Below are positions 1 through 8,860 of a DNA stretch of 64,000 bases, piece by piece. Where the stretch lies: NCBI RefSeq assembly GCF_016907455.1, contig NZ_JAFBCB010000001.1, forward strand, positions 2,356,001-2,420,000, in the 5' to 3' direction. The position numbers and the translations under genes were made by a program. Numbering within the stretch: the stretch's first letter is position 1; every line of letters begins with the position of its first letter. The notes beneath the pieces are model-generated. The model was not told the origin of the DNA. It was given only the letters and a program-made list of their open reading frames with translations, and made no database searches. Origin of the DNA: Brachybacterium muris (GTDB lineage Bacteria; Actinomycetota; Actinomycetes; Actinomycetales; Dermabacteraceae).

Positions 1-875
1 CCGGTGCCGCACTGCAGGCCCTCACCGCGCTCGCCCATGACGGGTCTGCGGAGATCCCCGTGTACTCGATCTCCGAATCACGGCGCAAGGGCAGTCAGGT
101 CCTCGATGCGGGTGACGCCCCCCTGATCGTCGCCGAGGGCATCTTCGCCGCCGAGCTGATCGGGCCGCTGGCATCGGCCGGCCTGCTCGCTGATGCGCTC
201 GTGCTGGACCGGCCCACCCCGGTGGTGTTCGGCCTGCGCCTGGCGCGTGACCTGGCCGAGAGCCGCAAGCCTCCGCTGACGCTGCTGCGGCGGGGCTGGG
301 CGCTGGCCGGGGAGCAGCAGGCGTACGTGAGCCGCTGGCGTGAGGCGGGGATGCGTCCGCTGGGACTGCGCGCCGGCACCACGCGGCTGCGGCGCCTGAC
401 CTCGATGGCCGAGGCCGAGCGGAACATCACGGCGCCGCACCTGCGCACGGACCAGCTGCGGATCACCGCAGTGTGCTTCCTGCGGGAGGGAGCGGCGGGC
501 CCGGAGGTCCTCGCGGTGCGCAAGCACGGCACCGGTTCCTACATGCAGGTGGGCGGGAAGCTCGAGGGCAGCGAGGAGTCGTGGCAGGCGGCGATCCGCG
601 AGGTGCACGAAGAACTCGGTGTGATGCTGGAGCCCGGCCATCTGGAGCTGCTGGGCGAGTACGAGGCCCCTGCTGCGAACGAGCCCGACACCGTCGTGCA
701 CTCCACTGTGTTCGTCACGCGCCATGCCCTGCCGGAACCACTCGCGGTCCAGGCGGAGCTTGCCGAGCACCGCTGGATCCCCCTGGACACCACCGGCACA
801 GGCGCCGGCACGGGCAGCATCAGGCTGGCACCGCTGATGGTGCACCACATCCTGCCCGCGCTGCGCGCATGCTGA
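1..875 (+). CDS. Uridine kinase-like / Nudix hydrolase fusion (5' end outside window)
   Basis: The frame is open from base 3, so the gene begins before the window. The first ~130 visible residues resemble the C-terminal half of actinobacterial uridine kinase-like P-loop proteins (SISESRRKGSQ, then LIVAEGIFAAEL). The P-loop itself would lie upstream. The last ~140 residues are a Nudix domain with a complete Nudix box at 555-623 (G-x5-E-x7-REVHEELGV). Such a protein could phosphorylate a nucleoside and hydrolyse a nucleoside-diphosphate derivative; the substrate is unknown. It converges on the deoA operon and shares a terminator hairpin with it. The Nudix call is strong and the kinase call moderate. 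No internal stop or RBS separates the two halves, so a single fused protein is the simplest reading. Confidence 0.75.
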   Translation, partial: GAALQALTALAHDGSAEIPVYSISESRRKGSQVLDAGDAPLIVAEGIFAAELIGPLASAGLLADALVLDRPTPVVFGLRLARDLAESRKPPLTLLRRGWALAGEQQAYVSRWREAGMRPLGLRAGTTRLRRLTSMAEAERNITAPHLRTDQLRITAVCFLREGAAGPEVLAVRKHGTGSYMQVGGKLEGSEESWQAAIREVHEELGVMLEPGHLELLGEYEAPAANEPDTVVHSTVFVTRHALPEPLAVQAELAEHRWIPLDTTGTGAGTGSIRLAPLMVHHILPALRAC

Positions 876-894
876 GCTGAGGGCACACCCGCAC

Positions 895-940
895 GCAGAA
901 GGGCCGGGGCGTTCCCGCGGGAACGCCCCGGCCCTTCTGC
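895..940. terminator. Bidirectional terminator, perfect 46-bp palindrome
   Basis: A self-complementary hairpin with GCAGAAGGGCCGGGG arms lies between the convergent kinase/Nudix gene and deoA. A-rich and T-rich arm ends could serve both directions. Confidence 0.8.
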
Positions 941-976
941 GTCAGGCTATGAGCGGCCTCGTGGGCCGCACCGCTC

Positions 977-2287
977 TCAGGCGATGCGGTCGATGACGAT
1001 GCGCCGCTGGGGCAACACGGTCCCGGCCGGGGCGAAGGACCAGGAGCCCTGGATGGCCTCGGTGGCGCGGCCGATGCGCTCGGGGGTGTCGGTGTGCAGG
1101 CGAGCCAGCACGTCACCGGCGCGCACCTCGTCGCCCAGGTGCGCGAGGATCTCCACACCGGCGGCGGCCTGCACGGCCTCACCGGGGCGGGAACGGCCCG
1201 CGCCCAGGCGCCAGGCGGCCACGCCCACGCCCATCGCGTCCAGTCCCTCCACCACGCCGTCCTGCTCGGCGCGGACCTCCTCGGTGTGCTTCGCGACCGG
1301 CAACGGGGCATCCACGTCGCCGCCCTGGGCGGCGATCATGGCCCGCCAGGAGTCCATCGCGCGGCCGTCGGCCAAGGCCTTCTCGACATCCGCATCGTGC
1401 ACCCCGGCGGCCTCGAGCATCTCGCGGGCCAGGGCGCAGGTCAGCTCGACCACGTCGGCAGGTCCGCCTCCGGCCAGCACCTCGAGGGACTCACGCACCT
1501 CCAGGCCGTTGCCGGCGGTGCGACCCAGCGGGGCGGACATGTCGGTGAGCAGGGCAACGGTTCGCACCCCTGCATCGGTGCCCAGGTCCACCATGGTGCG
1601 GGCCAGCTCGCGGGCGTCGGACTCCTCGCGCATGAACGCGCCGGCGCCCGTCTTGACGTCCAGCGTGAGCGCGGCGGTGCCCTCCGCGATCTTCTTGGAC
1701 ATGATGGAGCTGGCGATCAGGGGGATCGCCTCCACGGTGGCGGTCACGTCGCGCAGGGCGTACAGCTTCTTGTCCGCAGGGGCCAGGCCCGAGCCGGCGG
1801 CGCAGATCACCGCACCCACCTCCTCGAGCTGGCGCATCATCTGCTCGTTGGTGAGGTCTGCGCGCCACCCGGGGACCGCCTCGAGCTTGTCCAGGGTGCC
1901 ACCGGTGTGGCCGAGGCCGCGGCCGGACAGCTGCGGCACGGCGACCCCGAAGGAGGCGACCAGGGGCGCCAGCGGCAGGGTGATCTTGTCACCCACGCCT
2001 CCGGTGGAGTGCTTGTCGGTGGTGGGCTTGGAGAGCTGGTCGAAGTCCATCCGCTCGCCGCTGGCGATCATCGCGGCGGTCCAGCGGGCGATCTCGTCCC
2101 GCTCCATGCCGTTGAGGAAGATCGCCATGGCCAGCGCCGACATCTGCTGCTCGGCGACCACGCCGCGGGTGTAGGCGTCGATCACCCAGTCGATCTGCTC
2201 CGGCGAGAGGCGGTGCCCGTCGCGCTTGGTGCGGATCACCTCGACGGCGTCGAAGGGCTCCACGGCTGCGGTGCGGTTCTCGTTCAC
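977..2287 (-). CDS. deoA: Thymidine (pyrimidine-nucleoside) phosphorylase
   Basis: This enzyme catalyses phosphorolysis of thymidine or deoxyuridine to base plus deoxyribose-1-phosphate. The 436-aa product has the usual family length. It shows the phosphate-binding KHSTGGVGDK at residues 92-101 and the family signature SGRGLGHTGGTLDKLE at 121-136. It is the last gene of a leftward operon behind cytidine deaminase and a nucleoside-type ABC importer, so imported cytidine can be deaminated and the resulting pyrimidine nucleosides cleaved. Whether it prefers thymidine or uridine cannot be read from the sequence. Confidence 0.93.
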   Translation of the reverse strand: MNENRTAAVEPFDAVEVIRTKRDGHRLSPEQIDWVIDAYTRGVVAEQQMSALAMAIFLNGMERDEIARWTAAMIASGERMDFDQLSKPTTDKHSTGGVGDKITLPLAPLVASFGVAVPQLSGRGLGHTGGTLDKLEAVPGWRADLTNEQMMRQLEEVGAVICAAGSGLAPADKKLYALRDVTATVEAIPLIASSIMSKKIAEGTAALTLDVKTGAGAFMREESDARELARTMVDLGTDAGVRTVALLTDMSAPLGRTAGNGLEVRESLEVLAGGGPADVVELTCALAREMLEAAGVHDADVEKALADGRAMDSWRAMIAAQGGDVDAPLPVAKHTEEVRAEQDGVVEGLDAMGVGVAAWRLGAGRSRPGEAVQAAAGVEILAHLGDEVRAGDVLARLHTDTPERIGRATEAIQGSWSFAPAGTVLPQRRIVIDRIA

Positions 2288-2380
2288 TGGTCTCCCATCG
2301 GGGATCGGTTCAGGTGGTTCGTCATCGGCGGATCGGGCCGCCCGCAGCCCAGGGTGGACGGACTGCCTCGGTGCACAGGG

Positions 2381-2803
2381 TCAGATCCCTGCCATGTCCT
2401 GGGGGCCGAAGGCCTGCGGCAGGATCTCGTCCAGGTCCCGCACCCCCAGGGGAGTGAGGATGGTGAAGTCACGTGCCGCATGCTCGGACAGCAGCTGGCG
2501 GCAGCGACCGCACGGCATGATCACATCGCCCTGGCCGTTGACGCACACGAAAGCGGTGAGCTTCCCTCCGCCCCCGGCGATCAGCTCGCTGACCATGCCG
2601 CACTCGGCGCACAGGGTGACGCCGTAGCCGGCGTTCTCCACGTTGCAGCCGCGCACGGTGCGGCCGTCGTCCACCAGTGCGGCCGCGCCCACCCGGTACC
2701 GGGAGTACGGGGCGTAGGCGCGGGCGGCCATCTCACGGGCGACGGCCAGCAGATCGGCGAAATGCTCCGGCACCTGACCGGTACCGGGATCGTCCTCGGT
2801 CAT
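2381..2803 (-). CDS. cdd: Cytidine deaminase
   Basis: Zinc hydrolase converting (deoxy)cytidine to (deoxy)uridine. The 140-aa product matches the tetrameric CDA class. It has CAE at residues 65-67 (zinc Cys and catalytic Glu) and PCGRC at 97-101 (the other two zinc cysteines), with N-terminal SRYRVGAA. The ATG at 2803 is chosen because GTGAGGA lies about 10 nt upstream and the protein then starts just before the conserved domain. It sits 26 nt downstream of the permease gene and 93 nt upstream of deoA, within the salvage operon. Confidence 0.93.
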   Translation of the reverse strand: MTEDDPGTGQVPEHFADLLAVAREMAARAYAPYSRYRVGAAALVDDGRTVRGCNVENAGYGVTLCAECGMVSELIAGGGGKLTAFVCVNGQGDVIMPCGRCRQLLSEHAARDFTILTPLGVRDLDEILPQAFGPQDMAGI

Positions 2804-2829
2804 CGAAGGGTCCTCACTGCTCGTCCTGG

Positions 2830-4206
2830 TCACTGCTTCACGTACGGCACGCCGTCGGCGGCGGGCACGCGCACGCGGCCCACCACGCCGGCCACCGCGA
2901 ACAGGGCCACCACGTAGGGGAGCATCAGCAGGAAGTCGCCGGGGATGCTCACGCCGCCCTCGGCGGCGCTCATGGTGCCCAGGCGCAGCTGCAGGGAGTC
3001 GGCGAAGGCGAAGGTCAGTGCGGCGAGCAGGGCGCCCACGGGGTGGTACCGGCCCAGGATCATGGCGGCCAGGGCGATGTAGCCCTTGCCGGCGGACATG
3101 TCCTCGCCGAAGGCGACGCCGGTGCCGATGGTGAGCATCGCACCGCCCAGGCCGGCGACGGCCGAGCCCAGCAGCACGTTGGACCAGCGGGTGGGGTTGA
3201 CCTTGATGCCCACGGTGTCGGCGGCGCGGGGATGCTCGCCGACCGCCCGCACGCGCAGGCCCCAACGGGTGCGGAACAGGGCGATGGTCAGCACGATCAC
3301 GATCAGCCACATCAGGTACACCAGGATGTTCTGGTCGAAGATCATCCGGCCGATCACCGGGATGTCCAGGAGAAAGCGCAGCACGGCACCGATGACCGGG
3401 ATGTCGACCAGCCCGGAGCTGCCCAGGGTGGGCAGGCGCATCGGGGTGTTGAACATGCCGGGGTTCTGGCTCATCACCGAACCGAAGAAGAACGAGGTGA
3501 TGCCGACGGCGAAAACGTTCAGCACCACACCGACGATGATCTGCTGGACCTGGTAGCCCACGGCGAACAGTGCCAGCATCACACCGATCAGCACGGCCAC
3601 CAGCGGCGCGGCGATCAGGCCGGCCCACACGCTGCCCAGCAGGGATCCCACCAGGGCTGCACCGAAGGCGCCGAACAGCAGCTGCCCCTCGATGGCGATA
3701 TTGATGACGCCGGCCCGCTCGGAGAGCACACCGGAGAGGGCGCCGAAGGCCAGCGGGACGCACAGGATGATGGTTGCCTGCAGCAGGGAGCCCACATCGA
3801 GCGCCCGTTCGGAGATCACCCAGGTCATGAAGGCCAGCACCCAGGCCACGGCGAACACCGCGACGATTGGGTTGCGGACGACCGGGCGGATGCGGTGCGG
3901 GCGGGACTGGAGGGCCCACAGGGCCGCGGAGGCCAGCAGGGCGATCACCGACAGGGCGATCGCCGCCCCCATGGAGGGCACGGTGATCTGCTGGGGGACG
4001 ATCCCGAGGGGGTTGACGTCGTTCTCCCGTGCGATGCCGTAGGTGCTGTCGGCGCCGGGGATGCCCCGCAGGCCGAAGAACACCAGGGCGATCAGGCCCA
4101 GCACGGTGGTGGTCACCGGCAGGTGCCACCAGGAGGAGGGGCGTTCGTCGACGACGGCCTTCTGGACGACGGTGTCGTTCGAGGCGAGGCGCGGTGCGGC
4201 GCTCAT
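2830..4206 (-). CDS. Nucleoside ABC transporter permease (YufQ/NupQ type)
   Basis: Inner-membrane permease of the BPD_transp_2 family (458 aa, about ten hydrophobic segments). It would pair with the upstream permease to form the channel of a BMP-type nucleoside importer. Segments such as INIAIEGQLLFGAF and VGIKVNPTRWSN are typical of this family. The ATG overlaps the stop of the upstream permease by 4 nt (ATGA), indicating translational coupling, and GGGAGAGG precedes the start. Substrate assignment is inferred from the linked cdd and deoA. Confidence 0.88.
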   Translation of the reverse strand: MSAAPRLASNDTVVQKAVVDERPSSWWHLPVTTTVLGLIALVFFGLRGIPGADSTYGIARENDVNPLGIVPQQITVPSMGAAIALSVIALLASAALWALQSRPHRIRPVVRNPIVAVFAVAWVLAFMTWVISERALDVGSLLQATIILCVPLAFGALSGVLSERAGVINIAIEGQLLFGAFGAALVGSLLGSVWAGLIAAPLVAVLIGVMLALFAVGYQVQQIIVGVVLNVFAVGITSFFFGSVMSQNPGMFNTPMRLPTLGSSGLVDIPVIGAVLRFLLDIPVIGRMIFDQNILVYLMWLIVIVLTIALFRTRWGLRVRAVGEHPRAADTVGIKVNPTRWSNVLLGSAVAGLGGAMLTIGTGVAFGEDMSAGKGYIALAAMILGRYHPVGALLAALTFAFADSLQLRLGTMSAAEGGVSIPGDFLLMLPYVVALFAVAGVVGRVRVPAADGVPYVKQ

Positions 4207-5741
4207 CGGTCCTCTCCCTTCGTCTCGGTGCGGGCATCGGTGGTGGGTTCATCGGGCCCGGATCGGGACCGGCCACCGGGGATGTCACCCGTTGCGTCCG
4301 ATCCGGCGGGGGTCGCATCCGTCGAGGCGGCGGTGGAGGTGCTCGCGGGCACGGCGGTGCTCCCCGATCCGGGGGTGCTCGTCGCGGCCCGGGCGCGGCG
4401 GCGCCGCTCCCCTGCCCCGGGGTTGTCGACGCGGCGCAGACCGATCAGGGTGCGCACCAGGGGCGGGGCGGCGATGAACAGCACCACCAGCGCCTGGATC
4501 ACGGAGACGAGGTCCAGCGGGACGCCCTGGTTGGTCTCCATGTAGCGGCCGCCGGTGGACAGGCCCGCGAACAGCAGGCCGGCCAGCACGATGCCCACGG
4601 GGCCGGAGCGTCCCAGCAGGGCCACGGTGATCGCGTCGAAGCCGAGCGATCCGGCGATGCCCTCGGTGAGGCGCTTCTCGGTGCCCAGGATGTGCACCGC
4701 TCCGGCCAGGCCCACCAGGGCGCCGGCCACGGCCATCACCGCGAAGGATGCCTTGGCCGGGGAGATGCCGGCCACGCGGGCCGCACGCGGGTTCGAGCCC
4801 ACGGCGCGGAACTGGAACCCGAGCGTCGAGCGGTTCATCAGCCACCACAGGAACACGACCACGGCGATCGCGATCAGGATGCCGAGGTGGAGGCGGTACT
4901 GGGGGCCCAGCAGCTGCGGCAGGGCGGCGGTGGACTTCACCGACGGGGAGGTGGGCTGGGCCTGGTTCGCCCCGGTGAAGGCGCTGGTCTTCAGGGCGAA
5001 GAACAGCAGGTAGGTGGCGATCCAGTTCAGCATGATGGTGCTGATCACCTCGTTGGCGCCGAAGCGCGCCTTGAGGAAACCGGCGATGCCGCCCCAGATG
5101 CCACCGGCGAGGACACCGGCGACCAGGGCCACCAGCAGGTGCAGCACGATCGGCAGCTCGAAGGTGAAGCCCACGTAGCCGGCGAACATGGCGCCAACGA
5201 TCAGCTGGCCGGTGCCACCGATGTTGAACAGGCCGGCACGGAAGCCCACGGCCATGCCGCAGGCGGCGATGATCAGCGGGGTAGCGATGGTGAGGGTCTC
5301 GGTGAGCGGACGCAGGCCGCTCATCAGTGCCGGGCCCCACACGTAGGTGCCGGTGCCGCCGTCGGCCCGCAGCGACTCGAGCGTGCGGGTGAAGGCGGGG
5401 ACGTCGAACACGGCGCCGCGGAACATCGCCAGGTAGGCCTGGGAGATGGACTGCCAGGCGGCGGTGAGGGTGTCGGAGGGCCGGGCGAAGAAGTAGCCGG
5501 CGGCCTCCCGCACCTCCTCGTCGGCGATGAGGATCAGGATCGAGCCGATGATGAAGGCGAACACGAAGCTCGCCACCACCACCAGCAGGTTTCCGCGGGC
5601 GATGTTCTGGACCAGCTGACCCCAGCGGCCCTCGCCGCGCTCGGCGGGGAGCGGGGCCTCGGGGCCACCGGCACCGGTGCCGCCGGCGCCCACGCCGGGT
5701 GCGCTGCCCTGGTCGGCGGCAGACGGGGTGACGGCGCTCAT
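4203..5741 (-). CDS. Nucleoside ABC transporter permease (YufP/NupP type)
   Basis: Second BPD_transp_2 permease of the importer, 512 aa. A Gly/Ala-rich cytoplasmic leader of about 45 residues precedes the first membrane segment. The central part carries family-like motifs (FNIGGTGQLIVGAMFAGYVG; ARFGANEVISTIMLNW). The last ~80 residues are a low-complexity Arg/Ser/Thr/Pro tail. The start at 5741 has GGAGAGCTCGC upstream and overlaps the ATPase stop by 4 nt. The long tail is unusual but probably not structured. Confidence 0.88.
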   Translation of the reverse strand: MSAVTPSAADQGSAPGVGAGGTGAGGPEAPLPAERGEGRWGQLVQNIARGNLLVVVASFVFAFIIGSILILIADEEVREAAGYFFARPSDTLTAAWQSISQAYLAMFRGAVFDVPAFTRTLESLRADGGTGTYVWGPALMSGLRPLTETLTIATPLIIAACGMAVGFRAGLFNIGGTGQLIVGAMFAGYVGFTFELPIVLHLLVALVAGVLAGGIWGGIAGFLKARFGANEVISTIMLNWIATYLLFFALKTSAFTGANQAQPTSPSVKSTAALPQLLGPQYRLHLGILIAIAVVVFLWWLMNRSTLGFQFRAVGSNPRAARVAGISPAKASFAVMAVAGALVGLAGAVHILGTEKRLTEGIAGSLGFDAITVALLGRSGPVGIVLAGLLFAGLSTGGRYMETNQGVPLDLVSVIQALVVLFIAAPPLVRTLIGLRRVDNPGAGERRRRARAATSTPGSGSTAVPASTSTAASTDATPAGSDATGDIPGGRSRSGPDEPTTDARTETKGEDR

Positions 5742-7309
5742 GCGAGCTCTCCTTCGTCAGCGAGCTGGGAGTCGGTGGTGCGGGCTCCGGCGGCGACGGC
5801 CTCGCGGGCCGCCTCGGCGGTGTACCCGGCCATCATCAGGCCCAGCACGTCGCGGTCGGTGTCGCCGGGGACGATGCCCAGGATGGTGCCGCGGTACATC
5901 ACGGCGATGCGGTCGGCCAGCTGGGTGACCTCGTCCAGTTCGGTGGACACGATGATCACGGGGGTGCCGCGGTCGCGCTCGTCCAGGATCCGGCGGTGGA
6001 GGAATTCGATGGAGCCCACGTCCACGCCACGGGTGGGCTGGGAGGCGATCAGCAGTGAAAGCTCACGGTTCAGGGCGCGGGCCATCACCACCTTCTGCTG
6101 GTTGCCGCCGGAGAGCGTGGACACGGCGTTCTGCGCGGAGGAGGTGCGCACGTCGAAATCCTCGACCAGGGTCTCTGCGTTGGTGCGCACCGCGGCGGGA
6201 CGCATCGCCAGGGCGGAGCCGTAGGGCGGGCGGTTGAACTGGTCCAGCACCAGGTTCTCGGCGACGGAGAAGTCCGGCACCAGGGCGTCGTGGGTGCGGT
6301 CCTCGGGGACGAAGCCGATCCCGGCGTCGAGGATCTGCTTGGTGGTGCGGCCCACCAGCTCGGCGCCGTCCAGCTTCGCGGATCCCTGCACGTTGTCCTG
6401 CAGGCCCAGCAGGGCCTCGGTGAGCTCGGTCTGCCCGTTGCCCTGCACACCGGCGACGGCCAGCACCTCGCCGCGGTGGACGTCGAAGCTCACGCCGTCC
6501 AGGGTGCGCACTCCGGATTCGTCGGTCACCCGCAGGTCGTCGACCTCCAGTGCCACCTCACCGGGTGCGGCGGGGGCCTTGTCCAGTGCGAGGGACACCT
6601 GGCGGCCCACCATCAGGGAAGCCAGGTCCGCCTGGTCCGCGGACGGGTCCGCACTGCCGACGACCTTGCCGCGACGGATCACGGTGATGCGGTCGGAGAC
6701 GGCCTTGACCTCGCGCAGCTTGTGCGTGATGAACACGATGGAGGTGCCCTCGTCGCGCAGCTGGCGCATGATCGCCATCAGCTCGTCGGTCTCGTGCGGG
6801 GTGAGCACGGCGGTGGGCTCGTCCAGCACCAGCACCTCGGCGTGGCGGCTGAGGGCCTTGACGATCTCGACGCGCTGCTGGGCGCCCACGGGGAGGTCCT
6901 CGATGAGCGCGTCGGGGTCCAGGTCGAAGCCGAACCGGGCGGAGATCTCCCGCACCAGCTTCCTCGCGGCGCCGAGGTCCAGCATGCCGCCGCGGGTGGG
7001 CTCATGGCCCAGCACCACGTTCTCGGCCACCGTGAACACCGGGACCAGCATGAAGTGCTGGTGCACCATGCCGATGCCCGCCGCCATGGCGTCACCGGGT
7101 CCGGTGAAGCGCACGGGCTGACCGTCGATGAGGATCTGGCCGCCGTCGGGCCGGTACAGCCCGTACAGCACGTTCATCAAGGTGGACTTGCCGGCCCCGT
7201 TCTCGCCCAGCAGGGAGTGGATCTCCCCGGGCTCGATCACCAGGTCGATGGCGTCATTGGCGACGAAGGACCCGAAGGTCTTCGTGATCTCACGCAGTTC
7301 GAGCTTCAC
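5738..7309 (-). CDS. Nucleoside ABC transporter ATP-binding protein, two ABC domains (YufO/NupO type)
   Basis: This 523-aa protein carries two ABC ATPase domains in one chain, as in sugar/nucleoside RbsA-like ATPases. Domain 1 has Walker A GENGAGKST, a signature of the form LPVGAQQRVEI and Walker B VLVLDEPTAVL. Domain 2 has a degenerate Walker A (GVQGNGQT) but a good signature (LSGGNQQKVVMARAL); one degenerate site is normal for this family. It starts with GTG at 7309 with a weak Shine-Dalgarno. It energises import through the two permeases encoded directly downstream. Confidence 0.92.
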   Translation of the reverse strand: MKLELREITKTFGSFVANDAIDLVIEPGEIHSLLGENGAGKSTLMNVLYGLYRPDGGQILIDGQPVRFTGPGDAMAAGIGMVHQHFMLVPVFTVAENVVLGHEPTRGGMLDLGAARKLVREISARFGFDLDPDALIEDLPVGAQQRVEIVKALSRHAEVLVLDEPTAVLTPHETDELMAIMRQLRDEGTSIVFITHKLREVKAVSDRITVIRRGKVVGSADPSADQADLASLMVGRQVSLALDKAPAAPGEVALEVDDLRVTDESGVRTLDGVSFDVHRGEVLAVAGVQGNGQTELTEALLGLQDNVQGSAKLDGAELVGRTTKQILDAGIGFVPEDRTHDALVPDFSVAENLVLDQFNRPPYGSALAMRPAAVRTNAETLVEDFDVRTSSAQNAVSTLSGGNQQKVVMARALNRELSLLIASQPTRGVDVGSIEFLHRRILDERDRGTPVIIVSTELDEVTQLADRIAVMYRGTILGIVPGDTDRDVLGLMMAGYTAEAAREAVAAGARTTDSQLADEGELA

Positions 7310-7391
7310 AGCACTCGCTTCCGTCGGCGCCGACCCCGCATGTGAGGTGCGGGGCGGGTGGGCGCGACCGTCCGGGGTCCCGGACGGCGCG

Positions 7392-7427
7392 GTGACGCGG
7401 CTCCTCCCGAAGGTGGAGCCGCGTCAC
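7392..7427 (-). terminator. Intercistronic hairpin between the BMP lipoprotein and ATPase genes
   Basis: Two 13-bp perfect arms (GTGACGCGGCTCC and its complement) flank a 10-nt loop. No T-run follows on the minus strand. It is more likely a partial terminator or mRNA-stabilising stem that lets the binding protein be made in excess than a full stop. Confidence 0.6.
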
Positions 7428-7438
7428 AGGGGTGAAGG

Positions 7439-8563
7439 TCAGGACTCCGGGGCGGGAGCTGCCTCGGACTCGACGGTCACGGTGCCGTCGATGATCTCCT
7501 GCTTGAGGGTGTCCAGCTCGCTCTTCAGGTCGTCGGAGACCTTGTCCTCGAAGTCGTGGAAGGGGGCCAGGCCCACGCCACCGTTCTCGAGGGTGCCCAC
7601 GTACGGGGAGTTGTCGAAGGAGTCGTTGGAGCCCTCTTCGGCGACGTCCTGGACGGCCTCGCCCATCAGCTTCATGACGGAGGTGAGGATCACGCCCTGC
7701 GCCTCGGCGTCGGAGGAGTTGGTCTCGTAGCCGTCGGCGTCGACCCAGATCACCATGCGGCCCTCGCCCTCCTTGGCGGAGGCCAGGGTGCCGGCGCCCA
7801 CGGGGCCGGCCACGGGCATCACGATGTCGGCACCCGCGTTGTAGAACTCGTCCGAGACGGCCTTGCCCTTGGACTGGTCCTCGAAGGAGCCGATGATCGA
7901 GCCGGACTGGGAGTCCTTGTTCCAGCCCAGCACCTCGACGTCGGTGCCGTTCTTCTCGTTGTAGTGGGCCACGCCGTCGGCGTAGCCGTCCATGAAGATG
8001 GTGACGGTGGGGATGTCCATGCCGCCGTAGGTGGCGACCTTGCCGGTCTCGCTCATGCCGGCGGCGAGGTAGCCGGCCAGGAACGCGGCCTCGGCGGTGT
8101 TGAACTCGATGGGCTTGACGTTGTCCAGCTCGATCGGGTTGCCGTCGGCGTCCTGGGCGGTGGAGTCCACGATCGCGAAGTTCACGTCGGGGTTGGCCTG
8201 GGCGGCGTTGCCGGTGGCGGGTGCCAGCAGGAAGCCGACGGTGAAGACCAGGTTGCAGTCGGCCGAGACGAGGTTGTTGATGTTCGGCTCGAAGTCGGAG
8301 ACGGCGGTGGACTCGGCGGTCTGGGTCTGGATGCCCAGCTCGGACTCGGCGGCCTCGAGGCCGTTGTGGCTGGACTCGTTGAAGGACTTGTCGTCCCAGC
8401 CGCCGGAGTCGGAGACCATGCAGGCCTTGTAGTCGGTGCCGCCGCTGCCGCCGTCGCTGCCGGCGTTGCCGCCGTCGCCGCCGGTCTCGGGAGCGGTACC
8501 GCAAGCGGCGAGGGTGAGGATGCCGGCGCCGGTCAGTGCGAGCGCGCGCGAGATGTTCTTCAT
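7439..8563 (-). CDS. BMP-family nucleoside-binding lipoprotein
   Basis: Extracellular solute-binding lipoprotein of the Bmp/PnrA family (374 aa), the substrate receptor of the downstream ABC importer. The N-terminus has a basic start, a hydrophobic core and a lipobox LAAC with the lipidated Cys at residue 21, followed by a Gly/Ser linker. Family-like segments include DSGGWDDKSFN near the mature N-terminus and IDGTVTV near the C-terminus. GGAG lies just upstream of the ATG. It is the first gene of the operon leading to cdd and deoA, so a nucleoside ligand is likely. Confidence 0.9.
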   Translation of the reverse strand: MKNISRALALTGAGILTLAACGTAPETGGDGGNAGSDGGSGGTDYKACMVSDSGGWDDKSFNESSHNGLEAAESELGIQTQTAESTAVSDFEPNINNLVSADCNLVFTVGFLLAPATGNAAQANPDVNFAIVDSTAQDADGNPIELDNVKPIEFNTAEAAFLAGYLAAGMSETGKVATYGGMDIPTVTIFMDGYADGVAHYNEKNGTDVEVLGWNKDSQSGSIIGSFEDQSKGKAVSDEFYNAGADIVMPVAGPVGAGTLASAKEGEGRMVIWVDADGYETNSSDAEAQGVILTSVMKLMGEAVQDVAEEGSNDSFDNSPYVGTLENGGVGLAPFHDFEDKVSDDLKSELDTLKQEIIDGTVTVESEAAPAPES

Positions 8564-8860
8564 GAAGGCAACTCCGGTGGAGACGTTTCGGTGAGGTCAG
8601 CGACCGGACGGGTCCGCATGGTGAACGGACTGAGCGTCAGTGGTCACCTGCAGGGTATCCGGGACCGGCGTCCCGTGTACGGCCCCAGGGCCCTTCCCCA
8701 TGAACTGTTATGAAATCGACGCGCACGTGACCTGCGGGTGAACACCAGGAGAAGGCTGGTCAGAGCCTCGAAAAGGTGTGCAAATGGGAGGACGATCACA
8801 CCCGTCGGTGGGCCCGCCCCCTGCCCATGCCCCGACTGTCCTGCCGCGGGGCGGGCCCGG
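8564..8860. other. Intergenic region upstream of the nucleoside uptake operon
   Basis: About 300 bp between the amidohydrolase stop and the lipoprotein start. The leftward operon promoter must lie here, but no convincing -35/-10 pair, operator or riboswitch was recognised. A short AT-richer stretch near 8700-8715 is the least GC-rich part. Confidence 0.4.

Noticed and set aside
895-940. The perfect 46-bp palindrome as a recombination or operator site
   Set aside because: Its position between two convergent stops fits an ordinary bidirectional terminator.
2381-4318. A 645-codon minus-strand frame running through a permease into cytidine deaminase
   Set aside because: Only the last 140 codons (cdd) have family sequence; the rest is an out-of-frame reading of the permease.
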